From Nemertoderma westbladi (lineage: Eukaryota > Xenacoelomorpha > Nemertodermatida > Nemertodermatidae), in assembly GCA_032718475.1 (NCBI GenBank), contig JAUCBJ010004257.1:1-21505 (forward strand): 21,505 nucleotides of DNA, given 5' to 3'. Made by a program: the position numbers and the translations under genes. Below, piece by piece: positions 8,922 through 16,690 of the stretch (its first letter is position 1; every line of letters begins with the position of its first letter). A model generated the notes under the pieces. It did no database searches and had not been told where the DNA came from. It worked only from the letters and a program-made list of their open reading frames with translations.

Positions 8922-9168
8922 TGGTCCCGGACAATTCGGTCCTGGACAATTCGGTCCCGGACAATTCGGTCCCGGACAATTCGGTCCCGGACAATTCGGT
9001 CCCATTAATATGCATGTTTTGGGACCGAATTGTCCTAGTCAGTATCCGGACAATTCGGTCCCGGACAATTCGGTCCCAAAACACAAAATTAATGGGACCG
9101 AATTGTCCGGGACCGAATTGTCCGGGACCGAATTGTCCGGACCGAATTGTCCGGGACCGAATTGTCCT
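8922..9168. repeat. Right 15-bp array: five forward, one inverted, two forward, five inverted
   Basis: Five copies of GGACAATTCGGTCCC are followed by the spacer ATTAATATGCATGTTTT, one inverted unit, a 10-bp break (near 9036-9045), two forward units, the spacer AAAACACAAAATTAAT and five inverted units. The two AAAACAC-type spacers resemble the one in the left array, and the first spacer is a related word in reverse orientation. The hairpin centre therefore seems to be a conserved part of the element. Confidence 0.95.
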
Positions 9169-9174
9169 GCTTCC

Positions 9175-9183
9175 CCCAAGACC
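9175..9183 (+). repeat. Right target-site duplication of inner foldback element
   Basis: Second copy of CCCAAGACC. Its last two bases overlap the right candidate duplication of the outer element (9182-9190). Confidence 0.65.
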
Positions 9184-9297
9184 CAACGCCTATACTAAAA
9201 TCGTTACAAGCGTTACCAACCCGTTACATAATACATTTAAAAAGCTAACATACAAATACATTTTTATCGGTTTTAATATACGAAACTCAGCACTAAC

Positions 9298-9850
9298 CTC
9301 CAACTAACTCCGGATGACGCCCAGTGTCCGAATGGCGTCCGCTTTCAGCAATCCGTCCGGCGTCCGGATCCCGCCCGGGTTCAACAATCCGTCCAGCGGC
9401 ATTCTCTTTCTGCAGTTCGGAATCCGCAATCATCAGCAGAGCGCCAAGCGCGGGGGTGATATGTGACGGGAGGTCTGCGGAGCCGTAGTACTTAACGCTC
9501 GCCTTGGTCTTCTTGGCACCACCAACGCGGGGCCCCATCTGGCCCCCTTCCCCCGGGCCCCCTACCTCCACCGACTTGGGCCCCGACGATGCCGCAGTGA
9601 GCGTCCCCCCGCCTCCCACCAGCGTCCCCCCACCCGTCGCGAGCCCCCCACCACTCCCAGAGAGCCCCCCACCACTCCCAGGTAGCCCCCCTCCACTCCC
9701 AGGTAGCCCCCCTCCTCCACTCTTCATTGGGGCGACCTTCTGCACTGGCTTCTGGGACGGGTTGTGTTTACCAGCCGGACGTCCTCGGGGTTTGGACACC
9801 TTCGGGAAACTCGGTTCGGATTCCTTAGCGCGACGCCGTTTATCTGCCAT
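9298..9850 (-). CDS. Putative first exon of an AT-hook protein (hypothetical)
   Basis: The frame runs minus from an ATG at 9850 to a TAG at 9293-9295, 185 codons. An in-frame ATG 12 codons upstream (9886) is less likely because the residues between look like untranslated sequence. Residues 1-28 are basic (MADKRRRAKE) and include the AT-hook KPRGRPAGK at 20-28 with the core RGRP, a minor-groove DNA-binding motif. Residues about 43-90 are low-complexity GGGLPGS repeats, and the C-terminal part holds loosely repeated GRIxExGRxxD units. The segment is strikingly GC- and CpG-rich in an AT-rich region, as for a CpG-island first exon. GGAG|GTTAGT at 9298/9297 is a fair splice donor three bases before the stop, leaving phase 1. 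No homologue is recognised. It could instead be a single-exon gene or a retrotransposon ORF1. Confidence 0.45.
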
Positions 9851-10017
9851 TAGAGAAACAACAATGATATAAACAGCACATTCCACGTAAATAATGTAGC
9901 GTTTAAAATAAGATTATATAAACAAATAAACAACATATTGTCATCGGTTTAGAAATAGTAAACAAACCCAGGAGTTAAAGTATAAATATTTCGTAAATGA
10001 TTTGGTGTAAATTTAAA

Positions 10018-10160
10018 GACGGGCTAGCTCAGCTGTTTGAGCGTCGGGGATGCAACCTATTGGTTGTAGGTTCGGGCCCCGCCAGGGTCCACTAAGCCTT
10101 TCATCCACTGGAGTCGATAAAATGAGTACCAGTCGAATTACTGGGAGCAAAACTTGGGAT
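10018..10160 (+). mobile_element. tRNA-derived SINE head
   Basis: TAGCTCAGCTG at 10025-10035 matches the pol III A box (TRGYNNARNNG) perfectly. GGTTCGGGCCC at 10069-10079 matches the B box except for G in place of the conserved A. The 33-bp gap between them is typical. The flanking seven-base acceptor segments do not pair and the T stem is poor, so it is not a working tRNA. A tRNA-unrelated body follows (about 10090-10160, including GTCGATAAAATGAGTACC), as in many invertebrate SINEs. No oligo-A or LINE-like tail is seen; the body runs straight into a 23-bp tandem array. Confidence 0.7.
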
Positions 10161-10967
10161 AGGAGTAGTGCCAACCCCTACCTAGGAGTAGCGCCAACCC
10201 CTACCTAGGAGTAGCGCCAACCCCTACCTAGGAGTAGCGCCAACCCCTACCTAGGAGTAGCGCCAACCCCTACCTAGGAGTAGCGCCAACCCCTACCTAG
10301 GAGTAGCGCCAACCCCTACCAAGGAGTAGCGCCAACCCCTACCTAGGAGTAGCGCCAACCCCTACCAAGGAGTAGCGCTAACCCCTACCTAGGAGTAGCG
10401 CCAACCCCCTACCTAGGAGTAGCGCCAACCCCTACCTAGGAGTAGCGCCAACCCCTACCTAGGAGTAGCGCCAACCCCTACCTAGGAGTAGCGCCAACCC
10501 CTACCAAGGAGTAGCGCCAACCCCAACCTAGGAGTAGCGCCAACCCCCTACCTAGGAGTAGCGCCAACCCCTACCTAGGAGTAGCGCCAACCCCTACCTA
10601 GGAGTAGCGCCAACCCCTACCTAGGAGTAGCGCCAACCCCTACCTAGGAGTAGCGCCAACCCCTACCTAGGAGTAGCGCCAACCCCTACCTAGGAGTTGC
10701 GCCAACCCCTACCTAGGAGTAGCGCCAACCCCTACCTAGGAGTAGCGCCAACCCCTACCTAGGAGTAGCGCCAACCCCTACCTAGGAGTAGCGCCAACCC
10801 CTACCTAGGAGTAGCGCCAACCCCTACCTAGGAGTAGCGCCAACCCCTACCTAGGAGTAGCGCCAACCCCTACCTAGGAGTAGCGCCAACCCCTACCTAG
10901 GAGTAGCGCCAACCCCCTACCTAGGAGTAGCGCCAACCCCTACCAAGGAGTAGCGCCAACCCCTACC
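10160..10967 (+). repeat. Minisatellite, about 35 copies of a 23-bp unit
   Basis: The unit is TAGGAGTAGCGCC followed by AACCCCTACC. Variants are few: AAGG for TAGG at several junctions (near 10320, 10367, 10504 and 10943), an extra C making 24 bp in a few units, and one GTTGCG. Adjacent units create CCTAGG palindromes. The minus strand carries GGTAGGGGTTGG in every unit. The array starts directly at the end of the SINE body and stops at TTCGGGTAGCG. Confidence 0.97.
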
Positions 10968-11302
10968 TTCGGGTAGCGAAAAATGAGAACAAATTGACGT
11001 TCGTCAAATTTCTTATATAAATATAATTTGGAAAGAACCGTAAATTTCGTATATAAATCTCTATTTACTCAAAACAAGGCGAAACTAAAATTCCCCTAAG
11101 GCACCTGGAAATTGAAATATTTAAGGAGGAAAATTAAACAAGTAACAGGGGTAATTAATCCGTAGAAACAAAGTTGTTGTTTGGATTTTCCGACACAATG
11201 TCAGCCAGTTATTTATTTAATTCGTTATTTTGGAGATAATTCGAGGAAATTTAAAATGTTTTGGGCTCCATACAAATCGAAAATAATGTGCAGCTAAATT
11301 GT
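10968..11302. other. Spacer, partly 3' flank of a minus-strand exon
   Basis: No coding signal is seen. On the minus strand AATAAA lies at 11212-11217, about 86 bp past the stop of the exon at 11303, so part of this stretch may be its 3' untranslated region. AAATTGACG/CGTCAAATTT near 10990-11010 is a short palindrome. Confidence 0.45.
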
Positions 11303-11460
11303 TTACATATTTCTCAAACCTTTCGCTTTTGGTTTTCTTAAATTCGGTTTCTGGGGCGAAGCAGTTTGTTCCAAATCATCGGATGGGAGAGGAGGATTCA
11401 TGTCGACCGATACATTGCGACGAAGTTTAATGGATTTCCTCGGTAGACTCTGCGACGCCT
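11303..11460 (-). CDS. Putative terminal exon of an unidentified host gene
   Basis: Reading minus, a splice acceptor (TTTGTTGTGTTACAG, AG at 11462-11461) is followed by an open frame of about 52 codons ending in TAA at 11303-11305. The peptide is hydrophilic and basic at the end: EASQSLPRKSIKLRRN, then VSVDMNPPLPSDDLEQ, then SPQKPNLRKPKAKGLRNM. Codon use is even and richer in GC than the flanks, and AATAAA follows at 11217-11212. The exon would need one base from the preceding exon (phase 1). No upstream exon could be identified in the next 6 kb of the minus strand, so the intron is long or the exons are too short to see. No family is recognised. The alternative is a chance open frame of 81 codons (11303-11548) starting at an upstream ATG, but its 5' part looks intronic. 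Confidence 0.45.
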
Positions 11461-14122
11461 CTGTAACACAACAAACCGCACAATATATATCATGTATCAG
11501 GGCCGGGTAACAAAATCCATAGAGGGTCAAGCCATTAAACATATACAAAATACAATAAAGGTGATTCAGTTCTAAGAAATAGAAAACGATGTTTAGTTAC
11601 TTTACATTACTTTATAAATGTGACAATGTATATAAAGTACTAGTTAGTAGATTTCAACGCCATGATTTATTATAGTAAATGGCAAACTGGAATTAAATTT
11701 TAATGATATTTTCGATGATAGTTAATGTTATACTCTAAACATAAGCTAGTATGACGCACAATACCTCTTCGCGGAAGTATGATTTTTGAGTGGAGAAAGC
11801 ACCTCTGTTAATGCGACTGTATCAATGATAGATGAAAAGTGATGATAAAAGATGAAAATGAAATTGTCCCATGGAAAAAAAATGGGAAGGATATCACTCT
11901 GGCGACGACGACTTTAACATTTAAAACAAGTAAAGGTTAAGGCCGTAACCACTGTGTGATATGGCTGTAACCAATGTGACATTTTCATATATTGGACAAT
12001 TTCATATTTTCCACGAATATACAAGCTAGAACTTCCAGGGCATTATTTATTCAGGAAGTTACACATAGCACAGTTAGTTGTTTTTGAAGGCTGTTGTTTC
12101 CTGCTATTGCGATGAACATTAATACTGATGTATGCACGGCACGTACACATTAAATAACAACTTTTTTAATAACTCGCAACCCATCCCCGCTTCCATTTTC
12201 AAATTTTCTTCAAATTCAATCAAATGCTACGAATTTGGTGTGATGATAGTTCGACACAGTTTCTTGCTGCTATTTTCAACAAAACGATAAAAAATGTATA
12301 TTTTTAGCAATATTTAACCACCATCATGGGCTTAATTTATCGTTTTTTTTTAAATATAATCCAGTTGCAGATTCCAAATCTGAAAACAGATTTTAAATTC
12401 ACAAATAAAATTTCCTGAGAAAATACTAAAAGTCAATGGTATATATACCAGTAATTCTTAAGATGTAGTGACAAAATTTGAAGACACCCCTAACATTAAC
12501 ATATGCTCGAAGAAACAAATTAATAAACTATGTTCTGAAAGATCTCGATAACTTTCTACGTCACCTCTTCGTTAGAGAATAAAACTATTATAGTTTTGGC
12601 CAAGACAAACGATAATAGATTACTGTATCTATAATACACAATGCAATGTTGTTAATGACATAATATAAAAGGTCCCATGTGTTTACCAGCTGCCAGGGGG
12701 GGATAACCTGGAAACCACATCACTCATTTATGTGTCCCTGTAGAGCACTATATCATGTGACTTATGTTCAACTCTAAGCATTTCCCACTACAAACACAAA
12801 CAGCAATTCTAGGAACCCAGGTAGAGCAATAAATTTTTTGGCTCCAAAGCGTTGCGTAGCTATCCATACATGTGAAACTGCATAACTTAAGTAACCAGAT
12901 TCTTGGCAGAGAGTTAGTAATTGCTTAAGTCTGTTAGCAATTCAGTCTACCCGTATATACACCCACATGGGGGCCCTTTATAATACGACAATGCCAAGCA
13001 CAGCTATATGCAAGGCATTGAGGGTGTAACTTGTCAGTCACAGCGAACTTTGACCCAAATTTATCAATAACCAAACCAACTAACTAACTACCCAGTAAAC
13101 AATACAACACCACCGCCGAACTTCACTTTATCAAAAACTCGACATCATACCAAGTAAAGGAATATTATTGGCTTGGAAATGCTAATTAATAACATAGAAA
13201 TAATGGGTACATAAAATGGTTAATGGTAATTATTATTTATATAAATGTAACCCAAAGCCCAACCCAATTACCAGATAGGAGAAGGTTACAGTGGCAAGTT
13301 ATTCTAACGAAAGCAATATGGGAAAGTCAATAGAACATATTGTTACGGTTTAATTTCTGACGGTAATCAGCTATGGTTTTGCGTACCCATACACTGTACA
13401 GATACTAATTCGTTTATTGTTTTGGCTAGACGCATTCAGCCCTTATCCTACCGGGGTTTTTAGTGAAAACCTGGTATTCTTCACTTATACATAGGCCTAA
13501 TTAATATTGAAATATTAAATCGAATTAATTCAATCAAGCACATGAAATAAAAAAACCGGGTAATGCATAAAAATCAGTCAGTGATCGAATCAACTCAACA
13601 TTGCACACAACTGGTTGTGCAATTAACAATTAAAATTAATTAATAATTACTTCGTATACATTAGAGCGTATATTACAATTTAAATGATTCCAGAAATGAA
13701 AATAAACATGTGGAAGAATATATAATATATGGATAGGCAATATATTCAGCTCACACTTGTATGTGAATCACCTATTGATCTCAATGATAAACAATGTCTA
13801 AATTCACATTATGTATGTACCGTATGTACCGTTTGTAGAGTTATATATCCTACAAAAACGGGGGGGGGGGGGGGGGGGGGGGGGGGAATCCCATCTCTGC
13901 GAATTAACAAGTTACAGTGGCCGTTATTCTAAACAAAACAATAAACCAAAATAAATAGTACTACAAGTACAACAGGTTACACTTTAATTATTGTTGGTGT
14001 TGGTTAATCAGCTGATATTTGAGTCTACTTTCCCCTGGTGATTGCGTCAAAAGCGTTTAAATGCGATTAAACGGGATCAGACTTTTCGGGATTGCAACAT
14101 TTTGCGAAATTAGTGATTAACA
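11461..14122. other. Long AT-rich spacer or intron with a G27 tract
   Basis: About 2.7 kb without a supported gene. A run of 27 G lies at 13860-13886, the longest homopolymer in the window. A small plus-strand frame at 13729-13932 is interrupted in sense by that tract and has no recognisable domain. If the exon at 11303-11460 is real, this may be its upstream intron. Confidence 0.45.
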
Positions 14123-14351
14123 TTAATTCCTAGGAAATAAGCTAAAAACCTTAAAAGCTAGGAAATTATGAAATATTGCAGGAAATAAGATGAATAATCA
14201 TAACATAATATACCAGTATATTATACACATATATACAGCATTGTATAGTATATTATATAATCTATCATTTCCTACTAATATTGTAATGTATTTCATTATT
14301 TCCTAGGACATAACAAAACATGCGGAATTAACTTTAATATCTAGGAATTAA
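14123..14351. repeat. Inverted-repeat cluster built on CCTAGGAAAT
   Basis: TTAATTCCTAG (14123-14133) is inverted at 14341-14351, and CCTAGGAAATAA (14129-14140) is exactly inverted at 14296-14307. Further copies of CTAGGAAAT or TTTCCTA lie between them (about 14158 and 14269). The AT-rich middle (14200-14265) has TATA-type low complexity. It looks like a small foldback or MITE-like element of about 230 bp; no target duplication was found. Confidence 0.5.
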
Positions 14352-14573
14352 ATTTACTTCCTTGATTACCCTTACCCTTAATGACTGATATATATCTAAT
14401 ATATATCATGTTAGGCCGATAATAATATAGTAACTAAATGTTGTCGATGTTACATTTAAATATTTTCTAAACGTTTTAAAATAGTTTGCGAATAGGCACA
14501 TGTCAACGTGTAGGAATCTGGGTAATAGTCAATATTATGATATTTAGATATTTTCATACTGATAATATATATA

Positions 14574-14723
14574 AACGCAATTCTTACTGTTTATAAGTCA
14601 TACGTGAGTCCTATTCTAGAATATTGTACTCCGGTCAGTTCACCATTTCACTTAGGCACTATTGATTTAATGGGGCGTCTCCATCACTATTTTACTCGCA
14701 TACTTTTTGCCCGTTATAACTAA
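14574..14723 (+). pseudogene. LINE reverse transcriptase scrap on the plus strand
   Basis: Forty-nine codons end in TAA at 14721-14723. The peptide LTVYKSYVSPILEYCTPV, then SSPFHLGTIDLMGRLHHYFT, then RILFARYN matches the late thumb block of non-LTR reverse transcriptases (compare LYKSIIRPLLEYGTVVWSP ... IEQVQHRATR in the long LINE here). The conserved W before SP is replaced by S. Nothing upstream or downstream continues the homology. This is the only LINE piece in plus orientation. Confidence 0.75.
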
Positions 14724-14827
14724 TCCGGTACACACCGAGTACAGGTTCTTAAATAATAGAATATATATAGATTTTATATTTATTTATTAATTAATATTAT
14801 GAATAATTCACTCACAACATTTTTTAG

Positions 14828-14969
14828 GTCTCTTGTTGCAATTCTAAAATACGCCGCAGACAAAGGCAAACAAGCAAGCTTATTGCCTCCGTACTACAAC
14901 GCATATAGCCGAACCCCACACTCCCAGACACAACCTGCCAGCGACACTCATACATGTAACGAGCAGTAG
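14828..14969 (+). CDS. Possible terminal exon (low confidence)
   Basis: A good acceptor (CATTTTTTAG, AG at 14826-14827) precedes an open frame of about 46 codons: SLVAILKYAADKGKQASLL, then PPYYNAYSRTPHSQTQ, then PASDTHTCNEQ, ending in TAG at 14967-14969 with AATAAA immediately after at 14971. The composition is less AT-rich than its flanks. No domain is recognised, the 3' untranslated region would be unusually short, and AATAAA is common in AT-rich DNA, so chance remains likely. Confidence 0.22.
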
Positions 14970-15238
14970 TAATAAATACTAAATAATAATATATTACTTA
15001 CATATTGGAATATTAGGACAGGCTGAGAATATTATATCTGCAATCTTTATAAGTACCGGTACGAATGTTTCAATAACCGGTTAAAATCTTTTACCTTACC
15101 GGTACTGTTCTTTAGATAGATTTTGGGATTGATTAGTAACATTTTCGTTAAACATTTAACTTTCATTTTTTAGGATAGTATTAATATTAACTACGTAATT
15201 ACATTCATCCAGTTATGTATATTCAATCATGATATAGG

Positions 15239-15287
15239 ATGTTTCGATTTCTAATTTTTACGGCATTTTTAAGTGTAATTGTTGTCA
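15239..15287 (+). CDS. Possible signal-peptide exon (low confidence)
   Basis: An ATG at 15239 opens MFRFLIFTAFLSVIVV, a short basic start and hydrophobic core as in a secretory signal. After 49 bases comes CA|GTAAGT, a strong splice donor (GT at 15288-15289), leaving phase 1. Signal-peptide first exons ending in phase 1 are a common pattern in animal secreted proteins. Unspliced reading gives 73 codons of AT-rich sequence with no domain. No partner exon was found in the window, and hydrophobic peptides arise easily in T-rich DNA. Confidence 0.2.
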
Positions 15288-15840
15288 GTAAGTGTTCACG
15301 TAGCCAGGGTGATGTTCACTCTTTTATTCAATTTTCAGATTTTATATGTATCGATTTTAATAAAAGAGCGTTTATTAATTATTATTATTATATTGATGAT
15401 GACTTACTTTGCGGTAGAGGTTTGGGGTTCGACTGTTTGGTCCTTGGCATCTTCGTCTAGAGCCCATTTGCCATTTACATTCGAATAATAAACTTCCTGG
15501 ATTAAATAAAATCTACACCCCAAGTAATAGAAGGATTCCCGCCTCCCTTAATAGGTGAGCTATCATTCACATTCAGCTCAAATATACTGAATATGGTGAT
15601 CTTGATACAATATTAATAACTAAGTTCCGTAGTAGCTGTTCAAGTGTTCACAAATGCTGAAATGTAAAAGATTACAACAAACAACAAACTTTAAGTCCAG
15701 AAGTCACACGTTTAATATTTCTCAAATAGCAGGATATCTTCATCAGTTCATTATACTGTTATATATACTGATATAATTAATATCTGTCATACAGTCATAT
15801 AATCAATGTCCTGGTATCAGAATATCAATAATTAATGGCG
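15288..15840. other. Spacer
   Basis: No supported gene. On the minus strand CTGATGAAGATATCC near 15735-15749 recalls hammerhead or Penelope-type ends but does not hold up (see rejected items). Confidence 0.4.
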
Positions 15841-16690
15841 ACAAATCAACATAACATAGGCCTACAGTACCGGTACCCAGTTCAAAGTTCAAACAAATAA
15901 ATGAAATTCTGACATAAGATCATAGAATATGATAGGCCCTAGCCCTACCATTGCCTTCTGCCTACAGCTGTACCTGTGTACAGGATCATGTCGCATTGCA
16001 GGCCTTTCTGTAAACCGGTAGGCGGTAGCGTAGGTTAGCCTATGTATTACCCGGTACCGGTACTTTTACGTTTACCTACATTACCGGGTAGGTATAGGCC
16101 TACATTACAACATTACCTACTGACCTACACCTAGGAGGCCCTAAATTATTATTACTGCCTACATTATTATTGCTGTAGGCGGTCGGTCTGTTCTATAGGT
16201 ATTCAGGTACCTAGATTCTAGATAATGATAGACAGATATAATTACTGAATTACAGAAATAATACTAATAAAGCAGTACTGCAGTAGGCAGGTAGGCCCTA
16301 TCCCTATTGCTGTATTGCATATCTGCATATACAGATATACAGATCAGATATAATCACCAGGCTGCCAGGTATAGGGATAATCCCGCAACATATAGAGTAG
16401 GCGTATATTTTGAAGTAATCTGAGGCTAAAAACAAAATAAATTAAAAACTGTAACAGCCTGCAGCCAGGCTGCCAGGCAGCACTAAATATTACAAAAACA
16501 CAAATACAGCAACAGCACCGAACTGCTGAACTGTACGGGTACCGGTACCTACTCCAGTAGGGCCTACTCTGTAGCTGTACTGAATATTAATATAAACAGA
16601 ACTACCGGTACCCAGGTGCCGGTCAGCCGGTATCCTACGAACGGCAAATTGAATTACAAATTAACACTGCAGGCTGCAGCACTGCTCCAG
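15841..16690. other. Palindrome-rich low-complexity stretch
   Basis: No gene. The stretch is dense in self-complementary words: CCGGTACC or ACCGGTACC (near 15873, 16051, 16540, 16602), TAGGCCTA relatives (near 15857, 16095, 16755), CTGCAG and GGCTGCCAGG (near 16360 and 16460-16480), and repeated ATATCTGCATATACAGATATACAG at 16318-16343. It shows no fixed period, unlike the minisatellites. Confidence 0.5.

Larger units (their letters stand above)
8003..9174. mobile_element. Inner foldback transposon with 15-bp subrepeats (TU-like)
   Basis: This element of about 1172 bp has inverted ends (left GGATGTAGGACAATTCGG; reverse complement of right GGAAGCAGGACAATTCGG) and is flanked by the 9-bp direct repeat CCCAAGACC. 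The outer domains are arrays of GGACAATTCGGTCCC in both orientations. The inner domains (about 8295-8500 and 8760-8905) are inverted relatives of each other, sharing TGGTGAATGTTCTAGAAC and GCTAGTG-T(n)-ACTAGCTAG words. The middle (8500-8760) is AT-rich and non-coding. From family knowledge, sea urchin TU elements have long inverted repeats whose outer part is made of 15-bp repeats, so this is the closest described architecture I know. It has no transposase and would be non-autonomous. Confidence 0.75.
7443..9181. mobile_element. Outer foldback transposon with 17-bp subrepeats, interrupted
   Basis: The left part (about 7446-7618) carries copies of GTTAGTGCCCGCGAGAC and the right part (7752-8000) carries mainly the reverse complement, GTCTCGCGGGCACTAAC, around a unique core of about 130 bp (7620-7750). 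The outer ends are inverted relatives: TTGGGGGACGTTAGTG at the left and CACTAACGTCCCAAGA at the right. The right end is broken by the inner element at 8003-9174. With the inner element removed, the candidate flanking duplications are CACAACGCC (7434-7442) and CCCAACGCC (8001-8002 joined to 9184-9190, equal to 9182-9190), which share 8 of 9 bases. No coding frame is present, so it is non-autonomous. Confidence 0.6.

Noticed and set aside
7920-9307. Short open frames reading GTELSGTELSG or PDNSVPDNSV
   Set aside because: They are the 15-bp repeat GGACAATTCGGTCCC read in different phases (15 is a multiple of three) inside the foldback element.
9504-9872. Plus-strand proline-rich open frame of about 122 codons
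   Set aside because: It is the antisense shadow of the glycine-rich part of the minus-strand AT-hook frame; the minus frame has the better start, basic N-terminus and motif.
10018-10090. A functional tRNA gene
   Set aside because: The A and B boxes are good, but the acceptor arms do not pair, the T stem is mismatched and the sequence runs into a SINE body.
13729-13932. Plus-strand open frame of 67 codons including a glycine run
   Set aside because: The glycines come from the G27 homopolymer and no domain or splice signal supports the rest.
15730-15755. CTGATGA followed by GAGAAA on the minus strand, a possible hammerhead ribozyme or Penelope-type end
   Set aside because: The candidate stem II (AGATA with TATTT) leaves two extra bases before GAAA, and no stem I/III pairing or cleavage triplet was found.
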